Positions 1-6,760 are shown, counted from the stretch's first letter. The stretch: DNA of 9,456 bases from Desulfosporosinus sp. UBA5188 (GCA_002413075.1 DHWG01000013.1:1-9456), one strand, 5' to 3'. Notes: a model not told the origin generated them from the letters alone. Numbers and translations are program-made.

Positions 1-84
1 AAGTGGGAGTAGTACCCCGTACTCTACTTCGGTGGGGGTAGAATCCCCCACCGAAGTCTCGATGTTCAACTTTAGTTGAACGAG
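1..84. repeat. Hairpin cluster resembling an IS200/IS605-type element end
   Basis: There are three successive hairpins: AGTAC/GTACT (11-15 with 19-23), a perfect 13-bp stem (26-38 with 45-57) with loop TAGAAT, and a perfect 8-bp GTTCAACT/AGTTGAAC stem (64-71 with 74-81) with loop TT. No coding is seen. Small hairpins clustered like this are typical of the ends of IS200/IS605 elements and of the guide RNA region of tnpB. No transposase is inside the window, so this is an inference; the rest of the element, if any, would lie to the left. Confidence 0.4.
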
Positions 85-94
85 TTCACTTTGA

Positions 95-130
95 AAGAGG
101 ACGAACCCCTATTAAGGGATTCGTCCTCTT
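95..130 (-). terminator. Terminator-like hairpin ending system 1
   Basis: Perfect 11-bp inverted repeat (95-105 with 120-130, AAGAGGACGAA and its complement). It continues into a short inner CCCT/AGGG stem, and lies 29 bases past the stop of the last permease on the minus strand. The T-run that follows on that strand is short (the end of the stem plus one T, then C), so termination may be incomplete or Rho-assisted. No other gene is seen further left in the window. The position makes it the natural operon end. Confidence 0.6.
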
Positions 131-158
131 CTTGTTCCTTTATCAATGAATGGGTGAG

Positions 159-1091
159 CTACCTTTCCTCTCGATCATACGGTAGACCCAAGGCCCCCGG
201 CGTGGCTAAGCGTCCTTTTTGGCGAGCAACGACGAGGACCAGAATGATCACTGTAAATAAGTAGGGCAGCATTTTTAAGAAAAAGGGTGAAACTTGAACG
301 CCCAGGACCTGCAGGCGAAAACCAAGGGCATCAATTCCCCCAAATAGGTAGGCACCCATCAAAGCGCGCCACGGGTTCCAGAGAGCAAAGATGACCAAAG
401 CCACGGCAATCCAGCCGCGTCCAGCCGTCATATTTTCCAGCCAACTAGGCGCATAGGCTAGGGACAGATAAGCACCCCCTACACCGCCTAACATGCCGCC
501 GATAACGACATAGATATAGCGTAAACGAAAGACATTGATACCGAGAGCATCCATCGCTGCCGGGTTTTCTCCCAAGGCTCTGAGGTTTAAGCCGGATCGG
601 GTATGATAGAGGAAATACGCGATCACGATCACCAAAACATAACTGATATACACCAAGACATCATGTTGAAAAAATACGGGTCCGATAAACGGTATATCTG
701 CCAAGGGTCCAAGGGGCGTCACGCCAAAGGGTTTCGGCACAGGTATCCCAATATAGGCCTTTCCCAAATAGCCGCTAAACCCGGTACCAAAAATGGTTAA
801 GGCCAGACCGGTAACGACTTGGTTGGCTCGTAAGGTGATGGTTAACACGGCATGAACAAGAGCCAGTGCGCCACCTGCCAACATCGAAGCTAGCAACCCG
901 ATCCAAGGATTTCCGGTGGAAACCGCCGCTATAAATCCTGACACTGCGCCCATCAGCATAATTCCTTCAACGCCCAAATTGATGATCCCGGCGCGTTCCG
1001 TGATGAGTTCGCCTAGGGCCGCATAGAGGATCGGCGTGCCAGCAATGATGGCTGCTGCCAATAAAGGTATCAAGAATTCTTGGATGCTCAC
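159..1091 (-). CDS. BMP-type nucleoside ABC transporter, small permease subunit (system 1)
   Basis: Small membrane subunit of system 1, 310 residues, the usual length for NupQ-like (YufQ-like) permeases of BPD_transp_2. Motifs in order are AGTPILYAALGELITERAG (17-35), INLGVEGIMLMGA (37-49), the cytoplasmic loop GLNLRALGENPAAMDALGIN (167-186), MTAGRGWIAVALVIF (221-235), and the family-like C-terminus TPGALGLPY (297-305). The start is a GTG at 1091, within a four-base GTGA overlap with the preceding stop, and GGAGG lies exactly seven bases upstream, so the GTG is well supported. It is the last gene of the operon; a hairpin terminator follows 29 bases after its TAG stop. It is about 40-50% similar by eye to the small permease of system 2, the same subunit from a diverged paralogous system. 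Confidence 0.95.
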   Translation of the reverse strand: MSIQEFLIPLLAAAIIAGTPILYAALGELITERAGIINLGVEGIMLMGAVSGFIAAVSTGNPWIGLLASMLAGGALALVHAVLTITLRANQVVTGLALTIFGTGFSGYLGKAYIGIPVPKPFGVTPLGPLADIPFIGPVFFQHDVLVYISYVLVIVIAYFLYHTRSGLNLRALGENPAAMDALGINVFRLRYIYVVIGGMLGGVGGAYLSLAYAPSWLENMTAGRGWIAVALVIFALWNPWRALMGAYLFGGIDALGFRLQVLGVQVSPFFLKMLPYLFTVIILVLVVARQKGRLATPGALGLPYDREER

Positions 1092-2170
1092 TTTCTTTCC
1101 TCCCCGTTCCGGCTCACGAGTCTCACCCGGTAGTTCGTAAGGACTTCTCCACCAAGGACAAAGAATAAAATGGTTCCTTGCAACATGGTTGCGACAGCCG
1201 CAGGCACACCCTCAACCTGCACAGCGTAGCCGCCCACTTGTAGCGCCCCAAACAGCACGGAGACTATGAGAATAGCCAGTGGGTTGAGCTTACTGAGCCA
1301 GGCCACAATAATGGCCGTGTAGCCGTACCCTGGGCTGATTCCATGTTGTAGCTTCCCGATGATCCCACTGACTTCAGCCATTCCAGCCAGCCCTGAGATG
1401 GCTCCGCTCAGAAACATCACCAACAAAATATTTCGTTTAATGTTCATACCAGCATAACCCGCTGCCCGCTCACTTGAGCCTATGACATTAATACTGTACC
1501 CCCAGCGGGAATACTTAAAAATAATGGCAAGAATCACGGCCAGCGCTATCGCAAAAAACAGCCCGGCATGAATGCGGGAATTAAACAGTTCTGGTAACCT
1601 TGCGGCCTCTGGAAAGGGTGCCGATATCGGAAAGTTAGAGCCCTTGGGATCCCTCCAAGGTCCGAAGACCAGATAGTCTACCCATAGTATGGCCACGTAA
1701 TTAAGCATGAGTGTCGTAATGATTTCGTTGACCTTCCAGATTGCCCTCGGGATCGCTGTCAGAAGGGCCCATAGCCCTCCTGCCATCATACCAAGGACGA
1801 CCATTCCCGGTAGCATGAAGTAGATCGGTAAGGTTGGATACGTTAAGGGTAGCCAGCTTGCGCCCATTGCCCCCATGTAGAGCTGACCCTCTGCGCCAAT
1901 GTTCCATAACTTCATCTTAAAAGCCAAGGCAACGCCCAAAGCGGTTAATGCCAGGGGAATCGCTTTGACAATGGTCTCCGTGAAGCCATATTTCGAACCC
2001 AGACTATCCGTAAACATAATGGTATACACAGCCAGTGGTTTTTGTCCGGTCAGGGAAAGGAAGATTGCTCCTAGCAACAGCGCCAACAGCACAGAGACTA
2101 GCGGGATGATAAAAACCATCACCGGCGAAGGCGTTAAGCGTTTTTCTAATTTAAATCTGAGCCGGTCCAT
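1088..2170 (-). CDS. BMP-type nucleoside ABC transporter, large permease subunit (system 1)
   Basis: Large membrane subunit of system 1, 360 residues, a full-length member of BPD_transp_2 and counterpart of Bacillus NupP (YufP). It has a basic N-terminus and a first membrane segment at about 17-40. The hallmark KLWNIGAEGQLYMGAMGA lies at about 87-104, NEIITTLMLNYVA at 148-160, and the loop GYSINVIGSSERAAGYAG at about 224-241 probably contacts the ATPase. Further hydrophobic segments continue to about 340, then a basic tail. The ATG at 2170 lies inside the end of the ATPase gene (20-base overlap) with AAAGGA nine bases upstream. The stop overlaps the start of the next gene by four bases (GTGA). 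It should pair with the small permease to form the channel; the substrate is inferred to be a nucleoside or purine by family only. Confidence 0.95.
   Translation of the reverse strand: MDRLRFKLEKRLTPSPVMVFIIPLVSVLLALLLGAIFLSLTGQKPLAVYTIMFTDSLGSKYGFTETIVKAIPLALTALGVALAFKMKLWNIGAEGQLYMGAMGASWLPLTYPTLPIYFMLPGMVVLGMMAGGLWALLTAIPRAIWKVNEIITTLMLNYVAILWVDYLVFGPWRDPKGSNFPISAPFPEAARLPELFNSRIHAGLFFAIALAVILAIIFKYSRWGYSINVIGSSERAAGYAGMNIKRNILLVMFLSGAISGLAGMAEVSGIIGKLQHGISPGYGYTAIIVAWLSKLNPLAILIVSVLFGALQVGGYAVQVEGVPAAVATMLQGTILFFVLGGEVLTNYRVRLVSRNGEERK
1099..1103 (-). promoter_or_regulatory. Ribosome binding site supporting the GTG start of small permease 1
   Basis: GGAGG on the minus strand, seven bases before the GTG at 1091. 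The optimum spacing supports a GTG start inside the four-base overlap with the preceding gene. Confidence 0.75.
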
Positions 2171-3698
2171 CGTCGTTCATCCTTTCTCTGGCTGAGCGAG
2201 AGCCTGTCATTAATAGTCCCACTTCTTCCAAGTCAGCTTGTTCAACGGGAAAGTCCCCCGTTAGTTGACCGTTATACACGACCCCAACCCGATCCGCTAA
2301 TCTGTATATTTCATCAAGGTCCTCTGAAATCAGGAGGATGGCTGTTCGGCTTGTCTTCAATTTCAGCAACAATTTATGCACAGCTTCGGTGGCGCCGATA
2401 TCCAGCCCCCGTGCCGGGTAGATCACCACCATTAATTTGGGTGAACTGGAAATTTCCCGAGCCAATAACAGCTTTTGCAAGTTGCCGCCGGAAAGCACCT
2501 TAACTGGTTGCGTCAGACTGGTGACATTAACTTGGTATTGTTTAATGAGTGTCTCAGCATTTCGTTTCACCGCTTGGGATTTTAACAACCAGCGTCCCGA
2601 GAACCCCGGTTGCCGATAATTTTTCAGAATAAGGTTTTCCATGGCATTGAGTTCCGGTACCAAGCCCATTCCCAGACGGTCTTCCGGAACATAAGCAACC
2701 CCTAGGTCAATGATCTTGCAGGGAGAGAGATTGCTTATATTTCGGTCGTTTAACAGGACTTTCCCGCTTTCCACGCGCCGTAAACCAGCGATGACTTCTG
2801 CCATCTCTCGTTGCCCATTGCCTGACACACCAGCTAGGCCGAGAATTTCGCCGGCTCGTACTGTAAAGGACAGGTCATGCAAGCAGGCAAGCCCCATATC
2901 ATTGAAGCAGTTCACCTTATCTAGTTCCAGCACGACCTCACCCACCGGAGAAGGTTCTCGCTCATATTGCATGACCACCGTCCGGCCCACCATCAAGCGG
3001 ACCATCTCTTTGGCCTTGATCTCGCCGTGCTCCAACACCCCGACTAGTTTTCCTTGCCGCAACACGGTCACTCGATCGGCAACCGCCTCAACCTCATTTA
3101 ATTTATGGGTTATGAGAACGACAGCACAACCAGCGGAGGCCATTGCCCGTAAATTCTTGAACAGTTCACCGGCTTCTTGGGGGGTAAGTACAGCGGTGGG
3201 TTCATCCAGGATCAAGACTTGGGAACCACGATAGAGCATGCGAACAATCTCAACGCGCTGTTTCTCGCCAACCGAAAGCTGCCAAACTTTAGCGTTCAAA
3301 TTGATTTCCAAACCGTATTTATTACCCAGTTCATTGATACTGGCCTTAAATTTTTTGTCTGAAACGCTAAAAAATTTATGTTTTTCACCCAGCGTAATAT
3401 TTTCAGCCACGGTAAAAGGCTCTACTAGTTTAAAATGTTGGTGGATCATGCCGATTCCACAGTCTATTGCATCCCTGGGGGAGCGGAATTTTTGTTCAAC
3501 ACCGTTCACCAAAATCTTACCTTCATCTGGCTTATAAAGACCCGCCAACACTGACATCAGAGTACTTTTCCCTGACCCATTTTCGCCTAAAATAGCATGA
3601 ATTTCTCCTGCGTAAATATCCAGGTCCACATGGTCATTAGCCAGCACTCCGGGAAACTTCTTGACGATTCCTTGTAATTGGATGACCACTTGTTTCAT
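2151..3698 (-). CDS. BMP-type nucleoside ABC transporter, double-domain ATP-binding subunit (system 1)
   Basis: Double ABC ATPase of 515 residues powering system 1 from the cytoplasmic face. The N-terminal domain has all working motifs: Walker A GENGSGKST at 38-46, Q-loop IHQHF (Q87), signature LSVGE at 141-145, Walker B VLILDEPTA at 161-169 (D165, E166), and H-loop THK (H198). The C-terminal domain is non-canonical: GVSGNGQRE at 290-298 lacks the P-loop Lys, VVIYPARGLD (424-433) lacks the Walker B Asp and catalytic Glu, and the signature LSGGN (402-406) remains. This asymmetry is typical of NupO/RbsA-like proteins. The start at 3698 is supported by GAGGG seven bases upstream. It begins only 32 bases after an intrinsic terminator, so its transcription probably depends on read-through. 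Its 3' end overlaps the next gene by 20 bases, pointing to translational coupling. Confidence 0.95.
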   Translation of the reverse strand: MKQVVIQLQGIVKKFPGVLANDHVDLDIYAGEIHAILGENGSGKSTLMSVLAGLYKPDEGKILVNGVEQKFRSPRDAIDCGIGMIHQHFKLVEPFTVAENITLGEKHKFFSVSDKKFKASINELGNKYGLEINLNAKVWQLSVGEKQRVEIVRMLYRGSQVLILDEPTAVLTPQEAGELFKNLRAMASAGCAVVLITHKLNEVEAVADRVTVLRQGKLVGVLEHGEIKAKEMVRLMVGRTVVMQYEREPSPVGEVVLELDKVNCFNDMGLACLHDLSFTVRAGEILGLAGVSGNGQREMAEVIAGLRRVESGKVLLNDRNISNLSPCKIIDLGVAYVPEDRLGMGLVPELNAMENLILKNYRQPGFSGRWLLKSQAVKRNAETLIKQYQVNVTSLTQPVKVLSGGNLQKLLLAREISSSPKLMVVIYPARGLDIGATEAVHKLLLKLKTSRTAILLISEDLDEIYRLADRVGVVYNGQLTGDFPVEQADLEEVGLLMTGSRSARERMNDDGPAQI

Positions 3699-3730
3699 GT
3701 CTGTTCCCTCAATTCACACACAGTTTATAG

Positions 3731-3757
3731 AAAAAAGCGCCCCTGTCGTAGGGGCAC
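3731..3757 (-). terminator. Intrinsic terminator just upstream of ATPase 1
   Basis: Read on the minus strand: stem GTGCCCCT, loop ACGAC, stem AGGGGCGC, then six T residues directly after. That is an 8-bp stem with one G-U pair, a five-base loop and an immediate U-tract, the textbook form of a Rho-independent terminator. It ends 32 bases before the ATPase ATG and so lies inside the system 1 operon. Its left arm shares bases 3752-3757 with a perfect palindrome just upstream, so the two structures cannot form together. Confidence 0.7.
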
Positions 3758-3771
3758 GATGCATCGTGCCC
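3752..3771. repeat. Perfect 20-bp palindrome competing with the terminator
   Basis: The arms GGGCACGATG and CATCGTGCCC form a perfect 10+10 palindrome, folding in RNA as an 8-bp stem with a TGCA loop. In the sense of transcription it precedes and overlaps the left arm of the terminator at 3731-3757, which is the geometry of an anti-terminator. Similar GTAGGGGCAC...GTGCCC palindromes occur as dispersed repeats in many bacteria (recalled, not checked), so it may be a repeat insertion. Function is inferred. Confidence 0.6.
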
Positions 3772-3804
3772 TTGTGGTGGAAAAAAAGACACAATGGTGA
3801 AAGT

Positions 3805-3854
3805 TGTAGATTACGCCTTGAGGAGGCAACAACCTCAACAAAGCATAATCTACA
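3805..3854 (-). other. Long wobble-paired hairpin in the lipoprotein-ATPase gap
   Basis: The outer arms GTAGATTA (3806-3813) and TAATCTAC (3846-3853) and the inner arms TTGAGG and CCTCAA (3818-3823 with 3833-3838) are perfect. In minus-strand RNA the intervening bases pair through G-U and G-C pairs, leaving only a three-base bulge, so about 18-19 pairs form with a short loop. The helix is more stable as minus-strand RNA than as DNA identity alone suggests, hinting at selection for RNA structure in the transcribed strand. It resembles no riboswitch class I know. Confidence 0.45.
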
Positions 3855-3869
3855 TAAATTTTTAAGATC

Positions 3870-3918
3870 AAAATAACTCACTTGAAAAGGCGTTATTGGT
3901 CAATCTTGAAGTGAGTTA
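3870..3918 (-). terminator. Terminator-like hairpin directly after lipoprotein gene 1
   Basis: A perfect 10-bp stem (3909-3918 with 3874-3883, TAACTCACTT and complement) starts five bases after the lipoprotein stop, encloses a 25-base loop and is followed on the minus strand by TTTT. The stem is A/T-rich and the loop long, so it may act as a partial terminator or as a 3'-end stabiliser of the lipoprotein mRNA rather than a full stop. Either role would raise lipoprotein level relative to ATPase and permeases. Confidence 0.5.
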
Positions 3919-3923
3919 AACAT

Positions 3924-5045
3924 TTATTTTGCGGCAGGAATTTTGCCGTCTACGCCTTCGACAAACCAGTCAAAAGCCAGCATATCTTTATCAGACATGA
4001 CTTGACCAGCGGGGATTTTAACGACGCCGGTTTGGTCTTTGATCGGTCCGGTAAAGACATCCCATGATTTAGAGACTAATTTAGCCTTGGCGTCGGCAAC
4101 TAATTTCTTGGTGTCATCTGTCACCATAGGGCCATAAGGTGCGAGATCAACGATTCCGTCGCTGATAGGACCCCAGTATTGATCATTTTTCCAGGTTTTG
4201 TCGATGACTGATTGGACCGTCTTCACATAGAAGGGACCCCAGTTCCAAATAGCGGAGGTTAGAACAGCCTTGGGTGCCATCTTAGCCATATCGGTGTTGT
4301 AACCAATACCGAATTTACCGACTTCTTCAGCGGCCTGAATAGGTCCTGGTGTATCCTGGTGCTGAGCTAGAACGTCAGCGCCTGCTGCTAATAGGCTTTT
4401 TCCAGCATCTTTTTCAGCCGCTGGATCATACCAAGTATTGGTCCAAATGACTTTTACTTTGGCGGTGGGATTAACTGAGCGTACCCCTTGGGTAAAGGCG
4501 TTGATACCGCGGATCACTTCTGGTATCGGGAACGCGGCGACATAGCCAATGGTATTGGTTTTCGTGGTTTTACCGGCCACAATACCTGTTAGATAACGGG
4601 CTTGGTACATGCGTCCAAAATAGGTTCCTACGTTGTCGGCGGTTTTATAACCAGAGTTGTGCATAAATGTAACGTTCGGATATTTCTTAGCCACATTGAT
4701 GGTTGGATCCATATAACCGAAGCTGGTTGTAAAGATAACTTTGTTACCTTTTTCAGCCAGTTGAGTAATGACACGCTCGGCGTCCGCACCCTCAGGGACT
4801 GACTCCATAATTGTTGTTTCTACGTTCGGCATTTTCTCAACCATGTATTTACGTCCAGCGTCATGGGCCGTGGTCCAACCTGCGTCACCCACTGGTCCTA
4901 CGTAAACAAAGGCCACTTTAATTTTCTCTTTGGCGGCTTCAGGCGTCGGTGTCGCCGTTGGGGTCTTCGTACCACATCCAGAGATAACTAACAATAATGA
5001 GACCAACAGGGTGATGAGAATTGTCCCTCTGCGTTTGAAATTCAT
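3924..5045 (-). CDS. BMP family substrate-binding lipoprotein (system 1)
   Basis: Ligand-binding lipoprotein of 373 residues in the BMP/Med/PnrA family, acting outside the cytoplasmic membrane. It has a basic N-terminus (MNFKRRG), a hydrophobic core to about 22, a lipobox ISGC with Cys24 lipidated, then a Thr/Pro/Ala-rich linker to about 38. The mature start reads VAFVYVGPVGDAGWTTAHD (44-62). With VPEGADAERVI (83-93), FTTSFGYMDP (105-114), GYVAAFPIPEVIRGIN (167-182), the NTWYDP segment (203-208) and AQHQDTP (227-233), this marks a distinct branch of the family. From memory, at least one solved relative of this branch binds adenine, so a purine base or related compound is plausible; this is inference. 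An excellent AGGAGGAG lies six bases before the ATG. It is the first gene of system 1, in canonical order, but is separated from its ATPase by a 225-bp structured gap with terminator-like hairpins, which suggests it is made in excess over the membrane complex. Confidence 0.94.
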   Translation of the reverse strand: MNFKRRGTILITLLVSLLLVISGCGTKTPTATPTPEAAKEKIKVAFVYVGPVGDAGWTTAHDAGRKYMVEKMPNVETTIMESVPEGADAERVITQLAEKGNKVIFTTSFGYMDPTINVAKKYPNVTFMHNSGYKTADNVGTYFGRMYQARYLTGIVAGKTTKTNTIGYVAAFPIPEVIRGINAFTQGVRSVNPTAKVKVIWTNTWYDPAAEKDAGKSLLAAGADVLAQHQDTPGPIQAAEEVGKFGIGYNTDMAKMAPKAVLTSAIWNWGPFYVKTVQSVIDKTWKNDQYWGPISDGIVDLAPYGPMVTDDTKKLVADAKAKLVSKSWDVFTGPIKDQTGVVKIPAGQVMSDKDMLAFDWFVEGVDGKIPAAK

Positions 5046-5051
5046 CGTTCT

Positions 5052-5059
5052 CTCCTCCT
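5052..5059 (-). promoter_or_regulatory. Strong ribosome binding site of lipoprotein 1
   Basis: AGGAGGAG on the minus strand, six bases before the ATG at 5045, within a purine-rich leader. It is one of the strongest sites in the window, consistent with high output of the binding protein. Confidence 0.8.
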
Positions 5060-5086
5060 ACTTTCTTCTCTTTTCTATTTGATGGC

Positions 5087-5133
5087 TAGCGTCACTTATC
5101 TCCCACTTAAGAAGTGGGAGATAAGTGACGCTA
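5087..5133. repeat. 22-bp perfect inverted repeat between the two systems
   Basis: The arms 5087-5108 and 5112-5133 are perfect reverse complements separated by only AAG. No T-run follows on either strand, so it is not a standard intrinsic terminator. It sits upstream of the lipoprotein 1 ribosome site (5052-5059) and downstream of ATPase 2. The half AAGTGGGAG also occurs at the left edge of the window (1-9), and both are followed by a CAACT...AGTTG hairpin, suggesting a related mobile-element-derived repeat. Confidence 0.75.
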
Positions 5134-5148
5134 TGCGCCTGGATAACT

Positions 5149-5165
5149 CAACTATACTTCAGTTG
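5149..5165. repeat. Small CAACT/AGTTG hairpin beside the palindrome
   Basis: Five-base arms CAACT (5149-5153) and AGTTG (5161-5165) enclose seven bases. By itself it is weak. It is listed because the window's left end has a matching perfect version at 64-81 at a comparable place after an AAGTGGGAG sequence, and both are followed by a CG-GTT tail. Confidence 0.35.
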
Positions 5166-5205
5166 GCGTTAAAATTCTACCTGTAGTTCGTTTCTTTTTT
5201 TGTCC

Positions 5206-6723
5206 TCATGTTTCCTCGGCAATACCTGCCATCAGAAGTCCCAGAATACGTTCATTTGTTGCCTCAACTGGCATGACTTTCATGACGCTTCCTTCGTAAA
5301 GGACTGCGATGTTATCACATAGACTCAACAGTTCTTCGAGATCTTCAGAAATCAACAAGACACCAATACCGTTCTTGCGGGCTTCTAGAAGTTTGCTATG
5401 CAGGTACTCCGTTGCTCCAATGTCCAATCCGCGAGTTGGATAAGCTGCCACCAAAGCCACGGGGCTACGGGTTATTTCCCTAGCTAGAATGACTCGTTGA
5501 ATATTACCACCGGAAAGCCTGCCTGTGGCGGTTTCCAAGTTCGGCGTTTTTACCCCATACGTTGCTACTAAAGAGGCGCTGTGGGCCATAATCGCCTTTT
5601 TCTTCAGAAACGTATGTTTCGCAAAAGGGGGATGATTATGATCCTTGAGAATAAGGTTTTCCCAGATATTAAAGGAAGGAATGCTGCCTACATGAAGCCT
5701 GTCTTCCGGGATATAGCCCAGACCCTGCTGAATAATTCGAGCGGGCGACATTTTTGTGCTTTCTTTGCCATTTAGAGTTATTTTGCCTTGACTTAAATGT
5801 CTCAATCCTGCGATCACTTCGGCCAGTTCTTTTTGCCCGTTACCGGAAACCCCAGCGATTCCTAAGATCTCCCCTTCTCTGATTGTGAGAGAAACGCCTG
5901 CCAAGGCCTCTGTTCCCTTATCCCCATGGGCGAAAACATCCTGAAGCTCCAAAACCGTCTGTCCTGGCGAGAACGTCCCCTCCCGTTTACAGGGCGCCAT
6001 TTTTCGGCCCACCATCAACTGGGCAAGGGCTTCCTGAGTCGTTTCCCGGGTCAAAACATCGGCGCACACTTCTCCATCGCGAAGTACGGTAACCCGATCA
6101 CTCAGGGCCATCACTTCATGTAATTTATGGCTAATCAGGATGATTGAGTTGCCCTGTGCCGCCATGTTTCTAAGCAACTGAATTAACTCGTTGGATTCCT
6201 GGGGAGTGAGTACGGCTGTTGGTTCATCGAGAATCAAAAGGTTGGCACCGCGATAAAGTGCTTTGATGATCTCCACGCGTTGCTGTTCGCCAACACTTAA
6301 CTGCCAGACAAAGGCGTCCGGATTGATGGCTAAGCCATAGGTGTCAGTAATTTCCTTTATTTTCTGGGCGGCCGTTTTAAGATCCACCAAGAATGACTTG
6401 GAGAGTCCTAAAATAACATTTTCACAAACGGTCAGGGTGGGCACCAGCATAAAATGCTGGTGTACCATACCGATCCCGAGGGCAATAGCCTCACGGGGAG
6501 AATTTATACTGACATGTTTACCATTGAGCAAGATCTTACCTGACTCGGGCTGATAAAGACCGTAAAGGATATTCATCAGAGTCGTTTTACCGGCTCCGTT
6601 TTCACCCAAGATGGCCAGGACCTCACCGGTTTTTATGTGGATATTGACCTTGTTGTTACTGAGGACACCAGGAAAACGTTTGGTGATTCCACACATTTCT
6701 AGGTGTTCAATCTTTTCAACCAT
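5206..6723 (-). CDS. BMP-type nucleoside ABC transporter, double-domain ATP-binding subunit (system 2)
   Basis: Cytoplasmic energy-coupling subunit, 505 residues with two ABC domains in one chain, as normal for sugar/nucleoside importers of the RbsA/MglA/NupO type. The N-terminal domain is canonical: Walker A GENGAGKTT at 40-48, Q-loop in VHQHF (Q89), signature LSVGE at 142-146, Walker B LLILDEPTA at 162-170, and H-loop SHK (H199). The C-terminal domain is degenerate. Its P-loop region reads GVSGNGQKE (291-299) with no Lys, and its Walker B region AAYPTRGLD (426-434) has no Asp-Glu pair, while the signature LSGGN (403-407) is kept. Such asymmetry is usual in the family, so hydrolysis is probably confined to one site. 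The gene starts 25 bases after the lipoprotein stop with a modest GGGTGAG ribosome site. It is the last gene of system 2. About half of its residues match the ATPase of system 1. Confidence 0.95.
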   Translation of the reverse strand: MVEKIEHLEMCGITKRFPGVLSNNKVNIHIKTGEVLAILGENGAGKTTLMNILYGLYQPESGKILLNGKHVSINSPREAIALGIGMVHQHFMLVPTLTVCENVILGLSKSFLVDLKTAAQKIKEITDTYGLAINPDAFVWQLSVGEQQRVEIIKALYRGANLLILDEPTAVLTPQESNELIQLLRNMAAQGNSIILISHKLHEVMALSDRVTVLRDGEVCADVLTRETTQEALAQLMVGRKMAPCKREGTFSPGQTVLELQDVFAHGDKGTEALAGVSLTIREGEILGIAGVSGNGQKELAEVIAGLRHLSQGKITLNGKESTKMSPARIIQQGLGYIPEDRLHVGSIPSFNIWENLILKDHNHPPFAKHTFLKKKAIMAHSASLVATYGVKTPNLETATGRLSGGNIQRVILAREITRSPVALVAAYPTRGLDIGATEYLHSKLLEARKNGIGVLLISEDLEELLSLCDNIAVLYEGSVMKVMPVEATNERILGLLMAGIAEET

Positions 6724-6728
6724 TTGTA

Positions 6729-6735
6729 CTCACCC
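6729..6735 (-). promoter_or_regulatory. Modest ribosome binding site of ATPase 2
   Basis: GGGTGAG on the minus strand, five bases before the ATG at 6723. It matches only the 3' part of the AAGGAGGTGA consensus, weaker than the AGGAGG sites of both lipoprotein genes. This fits lower synthesis of ATPase than of binding protein. Confidence 0.5.
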
Positions 6736-6736
6736 G

Positions 6737-6760
6737 TTATTTCTTCGGTTATTTCTTCGG
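6737..6760 (-). repeat. 12-bp tandem duplication at the lipoprotein 2 stop codon
   Basis: On the minus strand CCGAAGAAATAA is repeated twice without a break. The first copy encodes the final Pro-Lys-Lys and the stop of lipoprotein 2. Because the unit is four codons long, the second copy places another in-frame TAA twelve bases later. The duplication widens the gap before the ATPase 2 start. Confidence 0.9.

Noticed and set aside
76..264. Plus-strand open frame of 62 codons at the left edge
   Set aside because: It runs through the terminator hairpin and into the antisense of the permease C-terminus; it has no family resemblance and no clear ribosome site.
1701..1907. Minus-strand 68-codon frame inside large permease 1
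   Set aside because: It is an out-of-phase frame within a clear permease gene, with no motif.
2710..3234. Plus-strand open frame of 174 codons
   Set aside because: It lies wholly antisense to the motif-rich ATPase 1 gene, and its low-complexity Ser/Thr/Arg/Pro content is typical of a shadow frame.
3699..3923. Purine riboswitch in the lipoprotein-ATPase gap
   Set aside because: Tempting given the likely purine substrate, but the three-way junction and its conserved core bases are not seen; the hairpins are simple stems.
5087..5133. The 22-bp palindrome as an intrinsic terminator of system 2
   Set aside because: No T-run follows the stem on the minus strand, and the three-base loop and length suggest a DNA repeat or cruciform-type element.
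5134..5205. Sigma-A-type promoter for lipoprotein 1
   Set aside because: A TATAGT sits on the minus strand in the CAACT/AGTTG hairpin, but no acceptable -35 box lies 16-18 bases upstream. A promoter in this gap is likely but cannot be placed.
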